From positions 1 to 64,000 of the forward strand of contig NZ_RBZW01000008.1 of assembly GCF_006543045.1 (NCBI RefSeq): 64,000 bases of DNA, in the 5' to 3' direction. The translations under genes were made by a program, and so were the position numbers. The first letter of the stretch is position 1, and each line of letters begins with the position of its first letter. Origin of the DNA: Salinadaptatus halalkaliphilus. Lineage in GTDB: Archaea > Halobacteriota > Halobacteria > Halobacteriales > Natrialbaceae. Positions 25,935-34,756 of the stretch are shown piece after piece. The notes beneath the pieces were generated by a model that saw only the letters and a program-made list of their open reading frames with translations, was not told where the DNA came from and did no database searches.

Positions 25935-26732
25935 ATGAGAGTTGCACAGCTCGGGTCGGGAACGCCAGAAATCGCAGTCGTCGCCGGCGTTCATGGGGAC
26001 GAACCCTGTGGGGTTCGCGCCGTCGAACGACTGCTCGACGAGCGCCCGACGGTCGAACGACCCGTCAAGCTCGTCGTCGCCAACGAGGCGGCGCTCGAAC
26101 GACGGGTGCGGTTCGTCGACGAAGATCTGAATCGTGCGTTCCCGGGCGATCCGAACGCACAAACACACGAAGGGCAACTCGCAGCCGAACTCGTCGCGGA
26201 ACTCGAGGACTGTCTTACCTTCTCGATGCACTCGACGCAGTCGCATGCCGATCCCTTCGCCATCGTCAACGGCGTCAGTGAGACGGCACGCAACATCGTC
26301 CCACAACTCCCCGTGGCGGCGATGGTCGAGACGAGTAACTTCGCCCAGGGTCGCCTGTTCTCGAAGATCAAGACGATCGAAGTCGAGTGTGGGCTCCAGG
26401 GGTCAGAAACCGCAGCGCAAAACGCTGATCGGCTGACGCGGGCTTTCCTCACCGCCGTCGACGCACTCCCCGGTGATGCGATGCGACGGGAGCTCCCCGT
26501 CTTCGAACTGACGGACGTCATCAACAAAGAGCGAGCGGACACCTACGAAGTGTTCGTCGATAACTTCACCGAAGTCGATGCCGGCGAAACCTTCGCCGCT
26601 GCCGACGGCGACGAACAGGTCGCGGACCAACCGTTCTATCCCGTCCTCATGTCCTCGAATGGCTACCGGAACGTCTTCGGCTACGCCGCGAGGAAACTCG
26701 AGGTGCTGTCGGCACCACCGGCGGCCGACTGA
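25935..26732 (+). CDS. succinylglutamate desuccinylase/aspartoacylase family protein
   Basis: A 265-residue zinc carboxypeptidase-fold protein. Zinc ligands are in VAGVHGDEPCG (His20, Glu23) and the downstream FSMHSTQSH. The DLNRAFPG motif, typical of the family, is near residue 64, and KTIEVECG carries the catalytic Glu. It hydrolyses an N-acyl amino acid; the substrate is not readable. Its TGA stop is immediately followed by TACGGGTTGCTATC, a relic of the palindromic repeat. Confidence 0.85.
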   Translation: MRVAQLGSGTPEIAVVAGVHGDEPCGVRAVERLLDERPTVERPVKLVVANEAALERRVRFVDEDLNRAFPGDPNAQTHEGQLAAELVAELEDCLTFSMHSTQSHADPFAIVNGVSETARNIVPQLPVAAMVETSNFAQGRLFSKIKTIEVECGLQGSETAAQNADRLTRAFLTAVDALPGDAMRRELPVFELTDVINKERADTYEVFVDNFTEVDAGETFAAADGDEQVADQPFYPVLMSSNGYRNVFGYAARKLEVLSAPPAAD

Positions 26733-26750
26733 TACGGGTTGCTATCATTG
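26733..26750. repeat. TACGG-family element, left-end relic
   Basis: TACGGGTTGCTATCATTG directly follows the TGA stop codon of the aspartoacylase-family gene and resembles the left ends TACGGATTACTGTA and TCGGATTGCTGTAACG of other copies. No right end is visible before the next gene. Confidence 0.4.
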
Positions 26751-26821
26751 CTCTCGTCGGAGAACCCACGCATTGCCGCGAGTGCCAGCATTGATACGCG
26801 CGGATTCCCTTCGCTCGAACG

Positions 26822-27382
26822 ATGAGTACGACACTTCCACTCGCCGTGGCGATCCTCGCGGAGCTGTTTCCCAACGGGATCGGCCACTACGCGATCGGCG
26901 GGCTGCTCGTCGGTCTCGGGACCGCCGTTATCTACCTCGGGACCGGCATCCCGGCCGGTGCGAGTACGTTTCTCGAGTCGACGCTATCGTACGGCTCGAG
27001 CCTCTCGCGATTCCAGCAGTATCACCCCTCGCGTGACTGGCGCGTCGTCTTCACGCTCGGTATCGTTGCCGGCGCGGCCGTCTACGCGCTGACCTTCCAG
27101 TCCGGTCTCGTCTCGAGTTCGCTTCACCAACCCGCGACGACCGGCCAGCTGGTAGACATCGGCGGATTCACGGTCTGGCTGACGGACGTCCAGCCCTGGC
27201 GGCTGTTCCTCGGCGGTATCCTGATCGGGATCGGCACTCGCCTTGGGAAGGGCTGTACCTCGGGCCACGGCGTCTGTGGCGTCGGCTCGGCCTCGAGTGC
27301 CTCCTTCGTCGGCGTCGCGACCTTCCTGCTGGTCGCCATCGGCGTCGCACAACTGGTCCAGGCGGTGGGGGTGAGCCCATGA
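26822..27382 (+). CDS. YeeE/YedE family sulfur-compound transporter, first half
   Basis: A 186-residue membrane protein with about five hydrophobic segments and the conserved GTRLGKGCTSGHGVCGVGS motif, whose cysteine is used in thiosulfate or persulfide relay in the YeeE (TsuA) family. Here the transporter is split into two adjacent genes on one strand; this half carries the first cysteine motif. Likely imports thiosulfate or another reduced sulfur species. Confidence 0.88.
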   Translation: MSTTLPLAVAILAELFPNGIGHYAIGGLLVGLGTAVIYLGTGIPAGASTFLESTLSYGSSLSRFQQYHPSRDWRVVFTLGIVAGAAVYALTFQSGLVSSSLHQPATTGQLVDIGGFTVWLTDVQPWRLFLGGILIGIGTRLGKGCTSGHGVCGVGSASSASFVGVATFLLVAIGVAQLVQAVGVSP

Positions 27383-27470
27383 CCGCCGATCGATCGGTCG
27401 GGAGGCAAGCACCTACGGACAGCACACGATCACTCGGGAACACCACACGACTACTCGGGAGGTGTCAGCG

Positions 27471-27938
27471 ATGAGCGCCGACCACGAACAGCATCCGCTG
27501 TTCATGCCGCTGGTGTTCGTCGGCGGGCTAATCTTTGGCTTCGGGCTCGCATTCAGTCACATGGCTCAGCCAGAGATCGTACTCACCTTCCTGCAGTTCG
27601 CGGATTTCGGTCTGCTGTTCGTCATGTTCGGTGCCGCAGTGGTCACCGGCATCACGTTTTTCGGCGTGAAACTGGTCCGCAGCGACGCGCCACTGACGGG
27701 GACGCCGTACAGCCGGCGGCTGAAAACTCTCGACAGAAACGTCGTCGTGGGCGGCGGTATCTTCGGGGTCGGCTGGGGACTCTCCGGCATCTGTCCCGGT
27801 GCGGCCTACGCCAGCCTCGGCATCGGCAACGTGATCATCCTCTACGGTATCGCCGGGATGTTCGTCGGCGCCTACCTGCAGGGGTACTGGCGTTCGGCAC
27901 TCCTCGAGAGCGATTCGGCTGCGACGGCGGCCGACTGA
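27471..27938 (+). CDS. YeeE/YedE family (DUF6691-like) transporter, second half
   Basis: A 155-residue membrane protein with four hydrophobic segments and the second YeeE motif GWGLSGICPGAAYASLG. ATG 27471 is chosen over the GTG at 27462 because a strong Shine-Dalgarno GGAGGTG (27458-27464) is placed 8 nt before it; the GTG is part of that site. This is one of few clear ribosome-binding sites here, as expected for an internal operon gene. It forms a functional pair with the preceding gene. Confidence 0.87.
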   Translation: MSADHEQHPLFMPLVFVGGLIFGFGLAFSHMAQPEIVLTFLQFADFGLLFVMFGAAVVTGITFFGVKLVRSDAPLTGTPYSRRLKTLDRNVVVGGGIFGVGWGLSGICPGAAYASLGIGNVIILYGIAGMFVGAYLQGYWRSALLESDSAATAAD

Positions 27939-27955
27939 CGCTGTCGGTACAATCC

Positions 27956-28021
27956 AACCGAACTGTCGCCGCCATTCAGCCGAACTGTCGCAGCATTCTA
28001 GCCGATCTGTCAGCGCCAATA
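27956..28021. repeat. three tandem 22-bp direct repeats
   Basis: Units at 27956-27977, 27978-27999 and 28000-28021 share the pattern AGCCGAACTGTCGCxGCATTC. The period is exactly 22 bp, two DNA helical turns. They lie just after the stop of the transporter gene, before an AATATAATGG stretch. Confidence 0.7.
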
Positions 28022-28090
28022 TAATGGATCAGTCGGTCACCAAACGTTTCTGAAGCAGGAAGCCACTTTGGCTACAACCGTTACCCGTCA

Positions 28091-28170
28091 TACGGTTTAC
28101 TGTAAGTCATTGCCGGCGCAACCGCGATCCGGACGGTGGTTACGCCGGTACATCGGTACAGCAATCCGTA
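28091..28170. repeat. TACGG-family palindromic element (80 bp)
   Basis: Left end TACGGTTTACTGTAAG, right end GTACAGCAATCCGTA, core CCGGCGCAACCGC with GGTGGTTACGCCGG. Flanked by TCA at 28088-28090 and 28171-28173. It lies between convergent genes (YeeE half and the asparagine-synthase-like gene), not touching a stop codon. Confidence 0.85.
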
Positions 28171-28217
28171 TCACAGAACGGTTCACACACCTTCTCCGCG
28201 ACTCTCCGACTCTACTG

Positions 28218-29348
28218 TTACGCCTCGTCCTCGAGCAACGACCGGACGTACTGACCGACGTGGTCGTCCATCCGCCGCTTGTAGCCGGCCTGTCTGGCCA
28301 GTCGGTCGAGTTCGCGGGCGACGAGACTGCCGTACTGGACCGCCTTTTTGTCCCGCTGGGCGATTTCGTCGGGCAGGTAGTTGCTGGCAACCGTCCGAAA
28401 GCCGCGTTTTCTGGTTTCTCCGTCGGCGAGCAACGCGTCGGGGAGCCGGAGCGCCGCCTCGACCACCTCGTCGTGAAGGAGTGGTGCGACCGGCTCGAGA
28501 CCGGTCGCCTCGATCGTGAGCACGTCGCGGGGCAACTGCTCGGGAAGGCTTCGAATCTGCTCGCGGACGGCGCCACGGGTCGTCTCGGCCTCGACACGGT
28601 GATCGAGTCGGACGACCTTCTCGTAGCCGCCGAACAGTTCGTCGGCGCCTTGCCCGACCGCCAGCGCGTCGTAGCCGTCGGCCGCGACGCGCTCTCCGAC
28701 CAGGTACAGTGGCAGTGCGATCTGGACATCCATCGCGTTCGTCCGTCCGGTAGCGCGGACGATCTCCGGGACCACGCGCTCGAGGTCCGCCGGCTCGAGG
28801 TCGACGACCGTGAGCTCGCGATCCATCGCCTCGGCGGCCGATCGCGCGGCCTCGACGTCGTGGCTGTCCGGAAAGCCGACGACGTACAGGGGCGCATCGA
28901 GCAGCGCAGCGACGAGCGCGGAGTCGACGCCGCCCGAAAACGCGACCGCAATATTTCGGTCGACCGCCTGAACACCCTCGCTAGCGGACTCGATCGCACG
29001 CTCGAGGGTCGCAAGCGCGGCGTCGCGGTCGGTAGTCGGCTCGGGATCGGGAAGCGAGAATCGCCGCTCGAAGGAACGCTCATCGGTCGGTCGAATCGCC
29101 TCGAGGTCGGTAACGGTACCCGCCGGAACGGGAACCGGGTCCTCGAGGTCGGCAGGGGAAAACGCCCACGCTGGTTGCTCCGCGTCCGGCGATGCAGTGG
29201 CTCTCTCGACGGATAGTGGCACTCGACCGAGTACGTCACGCACCAGGGTCCCCTCGAGTTCGCCCGCGAAGCCGGTCGTGCCCGGTAACGGGTCGCCGGT
29301 CTCGAGCGCCTCACGAACGATCGCGGGATCGGCGCCTCGAATCGTCAT
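28218..29348 (-). CDS. asparagine synthase-like ATP-pyrophosphatase domain protein
   Basis: A 376-residue protein. The PP-loop is VAFSGGVDSALVAALL (about residues 132-147), then VGFPDSHDVEAA, GQGADELFGGYEK as in AsnB, and RDKKAVQYGS. The usual N-terminal Ntn glutaminase domain with Cys2 is absent; residues 1-110 are a different short region. It probably adenylates a carboxylate and amidates with ammonia or a partner; the product is not certain to be asparagine. Its ATG overlaps the stop of the PHP gene by 4 bp. Confidence 0.8.
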   Translation of the reverse strand: MTIRGADPAIVREALETGDPLPGTTGFAGELEGTLVRDVLGRVPLSVERATASPDAEQPAWAFSPADLEDPVPVPAGTVTDLEAIRPTDERSFERRFSLPDPEPTTDRDAALATLERAIESASEGVQAVDRNIAVAFSGGVDSALVAALLDAPLYVVGFPDSHDVEAARSAAEAMDRELTVVDLEPADLERVVPEIVRATGRTNAMDVQIALPLYLVGERVAADGYDALAVGQGADELFGGYEKVVRLDHRVEAETTRGAVREQIRSLPEQLPRDVLTIEATGLEPVAPLLHDEVVEAALRLPDALLADGETRKRGFRTVASNYLPDEIAQRDKKAVQYGSLVARELDRLARQAGYKRRMDDHVGQYVRSLLEDEA

Positions 29349-30031
29349 CCGAAGATCCCCACGAGTCCGTTTCGCACCCGGCGCGTGACGCCGCCGGCTG
29401 CCTGCCGAAAGCTGATGTGCCAGGGCGTTCGTTTGCCTTCGACCGACGTTCGTCCGTCGCGGACGGCCTCGAGGATCGCCTCGGCCGAGCGGTCGTCGGC
29501 GTCAACGCGCGTGACGGCCTGCCCGACCATTTCGCTGATGTGGGCATCACTTCCGGCAGTCATCGCCATTCCACGCTCCTCGGCGAATCGCCGCGCCTGG
29601 CGGTTCGCACGGCCCGTGAGGAGACGAGAGTTGTAGACTTCGATCGCGTCGCCCTTTCGCAGATCCTCCTGGGACACCCGTGCCAAGACCCCGTGTCGCG
29701 ACTCCTGGAACGGATGGGGGATCACCGCCAGCCCGTTTTGGGCATGAATCGCCTCGATCGTCGACTCGTAGGACAGTCCCGGCGGGACCGGCTCCTCGAG
29801 CCCGAATCCCAGGATATGGCCGGCTTTGCTCGAGATTTCCATGCCGGGAATGCCGACGAGGCCGTACTCCGGGGCTCGTCTGGCCGCCTCGAGACTCGCC
29901 TCGAGTTCGTCGTGATCGGTCACCGCGATGGCGTCGAGTCCGACGGCTTCGGCTTGCTCCAGAATGAGCTCGACGGGGTCGCGACCGTCGTAGGACAACG
30001 CGGAGTGAACGTGGAGTTCGACCGACAGCAC
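29345..30031 (-). CDS. PHP-domain metal-dependent phosphoesterase
   Basis: A 228-residue PHP protein: the metal-binding VELHVHSALSYDG motif at the start, AVTDHDELE, IPGMEIS, VIPHPF, and the C-terminal GSDAH. Such domains hydrolyse phosphodiesters or phosphomonoesters (for example pAp or histidinol phosphate). GTG 30031, giving MLSVELHVH, is preferred over the TTG at 30058. It is translationally coupled with the asparagine-synthase-like gene downstream. Confidence 0.85.
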   Translation of the reverse strand: MLSVELHVHSALSYDGRDPVELILEQAEAVGLDAIAVTDHDELEASLEAARRAPEYGLVGIPGMEISSKAGHILGFGLEEPVPPGLSYESTIEAIHAQNGLAVIPHPFQESRHGVLARVSQEDLRKGDAIEVYNSRLLTGRANRQARRFAEERGMAMTAGSDAHISEMVGQAVTRVDADDRSAEAILEAVRDGRTSVEGKRTPWHISFRQAAGGVTRRVRNGLVGIFG

Positions 30032-30077
30032 AGCCGCCAATTCGAGCGGGTCGATCAAAAGCGCCTCGATTGCGTCA

Positions 30078-30154
30078 GACGAACTGCTGAAACTCGTTGT
30101 CGGTGTGGCCGGTCGGGTCGCGGTTGCGCCGATAACCGGTTACAGCAGTCCGTG
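30078..30154. repeat. TACGG-family palindromic element, diverged (77 bp)
   Basis: Left end GACGAACTGCTGAAACTCG, right half GCGGTTGCGCCG, GGTTACAGCAGTCCGTG. Flanked by TCA at 30075-30077 and 30155-30157. The latter is the TGA stop codon of dnaK on the minus strand. It separates dnaK from the PHP gene. Confidence 0.7.
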
Positions 30155-32095
30155 TCAGTTCTCCTCGTCCTCGTCGTCGATATCTTCGAAGTCGGCGTCG
30201 ACGAACTCTTCGTCCTCGCCACCGGCAGCGCCGCCTGGACCGGGGTTGGGGCCACCGCCCATCCCGCCCATGCCGCCGGGTCCGGCGCCCGCGCCGGCAG
30301 CGCCACCCGGACCGGCACCGCCACCAGCGCCCGCTTCACCCTCGGCACCGGCTTGCTGGTACATCTGCTTGCCGATCTCCTGCAGTTCCGTGCTCAGTTT
30401 CTCGGTCGCGTCCTCGATGGCGTCGGCGTCGGCATCCTCGTCGTCGATCGTCTCCTCGAGGTCTTCGATTGCCGCGTCGATCGTCTCGCGCAGGTCGTCG
30501 TCGACCTCCTCGTCGTTTTCCTCGAGGAGTGTTTCCGCGCGCTGGATCGTCGCCTCGGCCGTGTTACGCGCTTCGATACGCTGGCGCTTCTTCTCGTCTT
30601 CTTCGGCGTGTTGCTCGGCTTCCTCCTGCAGTCGGTCGATCTCCTCGTCGGAGAGGCCGGCGCCGCCTTCGATCGTGATCTCTTCGCTCTCTCCCGTGCC
30701 TTTGTCCTCGGCGGAGACGTTGACGATGCCGTTCTCGTCGATGGAGAACGTGACTTCGATCTGTGGCGTTCCGGCGGGTGCCGGTGGGATGCCCGTGAGG
30801 TGGAACTCGCCCAGCAGTTCGTTCTCCTCGGCGATCTCGCGTTCACCCTGGAAGACCCGCACCTGGACCGAGGTTTGGTTGTCCGCGGCGGTGGTGAAGA
30901 CCTTCGACTCCTCGGTCGGAATGGTCGTGTTCTTCTCGATGAGTCGCTCGAAAAGGCCGCCCTTGACCTCGATACCGAGGCTGAGTGGCGTCACGTCCAG
31001 CAGGACGATGTCGTCGACATCGCCCGAGAGGACGCCGCCCTGGATCGCCGCGCCCAGCGCGACGGCTTCGTCGGGGTTGACGTTCTTCTGTGGGTCCTGG
31101 CCGGTCAACCCCTCGACCTTCTCGGCGACCTGTGGCATCCGGGTCGAGCCGCCGACCAGCAGCACCTCGTCGATGTCGTCTTTCGTGTAACCGGCGTCCT
31201 CGAGCGCCTGTTCGGTCGGCTCGACGGTGCGCTCGATGAGATCGCTGGTGAGTGACTCGAATTTCGCGCGGGTAAGTGACTCCTCCAAGTGGATCGGACC
31301 GTCGTCGGTTGCCGTGATGAAGGGGAGGTTGATCTCGGTCTCCTTGCGCGAGGAGAGTTCGATCTTGGCCTCCTCGGCGGCGTCTTTGAGCCGCTGGAGC
31401 GCCTGGCGGTCCTCCCGGAGGTCGGTCCCGTGTTCGGCCTCGAACTCGTCGGCGAGGTAATCGATGATGGCGTGGTCCCAGTCGTCCCCACCGAGGTCGT
31501 TGTCACCGTTGGTCGCGACGACCTCGTAGACGCCGCCGCCGAGGTCGAGCAGGGAGACGTCGAAGGTTCCGCCACCGAGGTCGTAGACGAGGACGGTCTG
31601 GTCCTGATCCTCGTCGAGACCGTAGGCCATCGAGGCGGCCGTCGGCTCGTTGATGATGCGTTCGACCTCGAAGCCGGCGATCTCGCCGGCGTCTTTGGTC
31701 GCCTGACGCTGGCGGTCCGAGAAGTACGCCGGGACCGTGATGACCGCGCGTTCGATCTCGTCGCCGAGATACTCTTCGGCATCGCGTTTGATTTTCTGGA
31801 GGATCATCGCCGAGATTTCCTGGGGCGTGTACTCCTCGTCCTCGACGTCGACCGTGTAGTCGTCGTCGCCAATGTGGCGCTTGATCGACGCGATCGTCTT
31901 CTCGGGGTTCTGGATCGCCTGGTTCTTCGCCGGTTTGCCGACCAGGCGCTCCTCGTCGTCGGTAAAGGCCACGACCGACGGCGTCGTCCGATCGCCTTCG
32001 GCGTTGACGATAATCTCCGGATCGCCACCTTCCATCACCGCGAACGCACTGTTCGTGGTGCCGAGGTCGATACCGAGAATCTTGTTACTCGTCAT
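30155..32095 (-). CDS. dnaK: Hsp70 chaperone DnaK
   Basis: A 646-residue Hsp70. The ATPase domain starts [20 protein letters not shown] and holds [12 protein letters not shown] and [13 protein letters not shown]; the substrate domain follows at about residue 370, with the lid and an unusually Gly/Ala-rich disordered region (residues 580-630) before an acidic tail [10 protein letters not shown]. It refolds proteins with GrpE and DnaJ. grpE lies 2.7 kb away on the other strand; dnaJ is not in the window. The TGA stop is the flank of a palindromic element. Confidence 0.98.
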   Translation of the reverse strand: MTSNKILGIDLGTTNSAFAVMEGGDPEIIVNAEGDRTTPSVVAFTDDEERLVGKPAKNQAIQNPEKTIASIKRHIGDDDYTVDVEDEEYTPQEISAMILQKIKRDAEEYLGDEIERAVITVPAYFSDRQRQATKDAGEIAGFEVERIINEPTAASMAYGLDEDQDQTVLVYDLGGGTFDVSLLDLGGGVYEVVATNGDNDLGGDDWDHAIIDYLADEFEAEHGTDLREDRQALQRLKDAAEEAKIELSSRKETEINLPFITATDDGPIHLEESLTRAKFESLTSDLIERTVEPTEQALEDAGYTKDDIDEVLLVGGSTRMPQVAEKVEGLTGQDPQKNVNPDEAVALGAAIQGGVLSGDVDDIVLLDVTPLSLGIEVKGGLFERLIEKNTTIPTEESKVFTTAADNQTSVQVRVFQGEREIAEENELLGEFHLTGIPPAPAGTPQIEVTFSIDENGIVNVSAEDKGTGESEEITIEGGAGLSDEEIDRLQEEAEQHAEEDEKKRQRIEARNTAEATIQRAETLLEENDEEVDDDLRETIDAAIEDLEETIDDEDADADAIEDATEKLSTELQEIGKQMYQQAGAEGEAGAGGGAGPGGAAGAGAGPGGMGGMGGGPNPGPGGAAGGEDEEFVDADFEDIDDEDEEN

Positions 32096-32116
32096 TAGCG
32101 GACCCTTGTGCGCACT

Positions 32117-32127
32117 TTGTTTTAAAC
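32117..32127 (-). promoter_or_regulatory. TATA box of dnaK
   Basis: On the minus strand CGTTTAAAACA is centred about 27 nt upstream of the dnaK ATG, indicating a leaderless transcript. Confidence 0.6.
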
Positions 32128-32192
32128 GTTACTAGCTATAGTGATCAGCCGAATAAAACTCGAGGGACGCCGTATTGGCAGCTCGTTGTCAG

Positions 32193-33104
32193 CTACGTCA
32201 CCACCGAGATCAGGACGAACAGCGTCAGGACCGAAACGAGCGTCGTCGCGAAGACGTTCAAGGAGGCGAACTCCTCGTCACCGTCGAGTTCGGCGGCGAA
32301 GACGTACGTCGAGACGGCGGTCGGGGTTCCCAGCATGACGACCGAGGCGACGAACGTCGCGGTATCGACGGCCAGCGCGGAGAAGATAGCCCACGCGAGC
32401 ACCGGCATGGCGACGATCTTCAGCGCGACGACGGAGCCGGTCGCGCCGAAATCGACCGACGGCAGATCGACCTGCAACGATGCGCCCACACACAGCAGTG
32501 CTAGCGGGAGCGCTAGCGAGCCGACGATATCGAGGCTCGTTGCGACGGTCTCTGGCACCCCAATCTCGCTCGAGCCGACCGCGAGCCCGACGACCAGCGC
32601 GAGCAGGACGGGGTTTCGTACCAGGCCACGCAGCTCTTCGGCCAGCGGCGCGTCCGTGCTGTTGAACGTCGAGAGCACGATGATCGTCAGGGGGACCTGT
32701 ACCAGCGAGCAGACGCCGAGGACGACGCTCGCGATCGCCGTAATCTGATCGTCGAACGTCGCGGCCACGAGCGGCAGCCCGAGATAGCCCAGATTCGAGT
32801 GATAGGACTGGACGATCGCCACGCTCTGGCGCTCGTTGCTCGAGCCTTGCAATCGGTGCACGCCCCAGGCCAGTCCCGCCGTCGTAAACAACACGAGGAG
32901 CAATCCCGCGACCAGCGTGACGGTCAGTAACTCGTCGATCGCCTGGTCGTACGTCGAGACGAAGATCAGCGCCGGCAGCGCGACGTAGTACGCGACGGCG
33001 TTCAGTCGATCGGTTCGCTGCGGACCGAAGACGCCCGACAGTCGGAGCCCCGTTCCGACGAGAAGGATCACGAGCAACGCCAGCAACCGTCCGAGGACCT
33101 CCAT
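32193..33104 (-). CDS. AEC (auxin efflux carrier) family transporter
   Basis: A 303-residue membrane protein with about ten hydrophobic segments in two five-helix halves, and the Pro-containing broken helix YYVALPALIFVSTY typical of the AEC/bile-acid-sodium-symporter-like fold. Family members export or import organic anions such as malate. No substrate clue comes from neighbours (dnaK and a helicase). Confidence 0.85.
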   Translation of the reverse strand: MEVLGRLLALLVILLVGTGLRLSGVFGPQRTDRLNAVAYYVALPALIFVSTYDQAIDELLTVTLVAGLLLVLFTTAGLAWGVHRLQGSSNERQSVAIVQSYHSNLGYLGLPLVAATFDDQITAIASVVLGVCSLVQVPLTIIVLSTFNSTDAPLAEELRGLVRNPVLLALVVGLAVGSSEIGVPETVATSLDIVGSLALPLALLCVGASLQVDLPSVDFGATGSVVALKIVAMPVLAWAIFSALAVDTATFVASVVMLGTPTAVSTYVFAAELDGDEEFASLNVFATTLVSVLTLFVLISVVT

Positions 33105-33197
33105 ACAGCCGCCGAATCAGTCGAGACGTTTCTACCGTTCGAATTACGGCCACGTGAGGGGTCGTCCGGCAATCGACCACGTCGATGTCGCTCGCAA

Positions 33198-34682
33198 CTA
33201 TCTGTTTCCGTTTCGCCGACGCTTGGCGACGCGTTCCTCGCTCGTGTTTTCGGCGATGACTTCGTAGAGGATCGCCCGGGTGGCGTCTGCGGTCGGGCGG
33301 AGGATCCGTCCGAGTCGCTGGACGAACTCGCGTTCGCTGGCACTGCCCGAGAGGACGACTGCGACCGAGGCGTCCGGAACGTCGACGCCCTCGTCCAACA
33401 CGTTCGACGTCGCGATCCGCGTGTACGTTCCATCACGAAACCGCTCGAGGATCTCCCGACGTTCCGCGGCCCCGGTCTGGTGGGTGATCGTCGGGATCAG
33501 AAACCGTTCGCTCACGTCGTAGGCCAGGTCGTTGTGGGCCGTAAAGACGATCGTGCGCTCGCCGCGGTGATCCTCGAGGATGTCCGCGAGGGCTTCGAGT
33601 TTGGCGTCGCTACCGTAGATTATTTCGCGTGCGCACTGGCGTGCGAGAAGCGCTTCGCGCGCTTTGGGATCCGATCCCGAACGCTTGACGAGTTCCTGGT
33701 AGTCCGAGCCGCTTTGCATGCGGATGTTCGACTGGGCGAGATACGACGTGAAGGTGTCCTGGTTTTCCTCGTACGCCTCGCGTTCCTCGGGGGTGAGCGA
33801 GACTGCGAGGCGCTTGAGGTCGTAGGGAGCGAGGTGTTCGCCCGCGAGGTCGTCGGGATCGAGTCGGTGAACGACGGGACCGACGAGGTCGGAGACGATC
33901 TCGTGGGCGTCGTCCGGTCGTTCGAACGTCGCCGTCAGCCCCAGCCGAGCCGGCGCGGCGAGGACGCGAGCGATCTCGCGATAGCCCTCGCCGCCGAGGT
34001 GGTGAACCTCGTCGAAGACGACGAGGCCGAACCGATCGCCGACGGAATCGGCTTTCAGATACGCCGAATCGTACGTCGAGACGGTGATCGGCTCGAGACG
34101 CTGTTGGCCGCCGCCGAAGCGCCCGATCGGAACGTCGAACTCGCTCTCGAGTTCGCGTTCCCACTGCTCGAGTAAGTCGATCGTCGGGACGACGACGAGT
34201 GTCGGGACCCCGAGGCGTTCGATCGCCTTCAGCGCGATCACGGTCTTCCCGCTGCCGGTCGGTAACTCGAAGACGCCCGCGGGGGCTCGTCCCGCTTCGC
34301 CACGATCATCCGCCGTCCCGATCTCAGCCCACCGATCGGTCTCGAGCCAGTGAGATAGCGCTGCCTGCTGGTACTCGCGGAGTTCGTACGCTGACTCGAG
34401 AGTTGGGAGCGACTCGAAGCGACAGACGCGGTCGTCGAGACCGGTGTACGAATCGGTGTCGGACAGCTCGCGCCGCAGCGACGCGTATTCGTGGGCTGGA
34501 ACCCGGTAGTGGTCGGTTCGCGGGTCGAACTCGAGAGAGGGTATCGCCGTCTGCAGTGTCTGGACGGTCGACTCGGCGACGTGCTCGAGGCGGATCGTGC
34601 CGCTCTCGTACTCGAGGGTCACGGCTGGCGGATCGGAGATCGACGGCCGCGTCACGCCCGGATGTCGGTCCTCGATCGACAT
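33198..34682 (-). CDS. XPB/Rad25-like superfamily 2 DNA helicase
   Basis: A 494-residue helicase. An N-terminal damage-recognition-like region precedes LREYQQAALSHWL and motif I ELPTGSGKTVIALKA; motif II is VVFDEVHHLGG, III GLTATFERPDD, and the second RecA domain has IVFTAHNDLAYD, SNVLDEGVDVPDA and QRLGRILRPT (motif VI). Archaeal XPB-type enzymes act in repair and may pair with the nuclease Bax1. ATG 34682 is used; the upstream frame is arginine-rich read-through. It is divergent from grpE. Confidence 0.92.
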   Translation of the reverse strand: MSIEDRHPGVTRPSISDPPAVTLEYESGTIRLEHVAESTVQTLQTAIPSLEFDPRTDHYRVPAHEYASLRRELSDTDSYTGLDDRVCRFESLPTLESAYELREYQQAALSHWLETDRWAEIGTADDRGEAGRAPAGVFELPTGSGKTVIALKAIERLGVPTLVVVPTIDLLEQWERELESEFDVPIGRFGGGQQRLEPITVSTYDSAYLKADSVGDRFGLVVFDEVHHLGGEGYREIARVLAAPARLGLTATFERPDDAHEIVSDLVGPVVHRLDPDDLAGEHLAPYDLKRLAVSLTPEEREAYEENQDTFTSYLAQSNIRMQSGSDYQELVKRSGSDPKAREALLARQCAREIIYGSDAKLEALADILEDHRGERTIVFTAHNDLAYDVSERFLIPTITHQTGAAERREILERFRDGTYTRIATSNVLDEGVDVPDASVAVVLSGSASEREFVQRLGRILRPTADATRAILYEVIAENTSEERVAKRRRNGNR

Positions 34683-34729
34683 ATACGTACGCACGTTCGA
34701 TCGCCCATCGAGCGCCGACCTCAACCCTT

Positions 34730-34737
34730 TTATTACC
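34730..34737 (+). promoter_or_regulatory. TATA box of grpE
   Basis: TTTTATTA is centred about 24 nt before the grpE ATG at 34757, indicating a near-leaderless transcript. Confidence 0.6.
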
Positions 34738-34756
34738 GCTGGACCTTGACCCGAAC

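Noticed and set aside
25740-26306. Upstream extension of the small two-TM protein frame
   Set aside because: It is antisense to the aspartoacylase-family gene; the internal ATG at 25739 starts the plausible protein.
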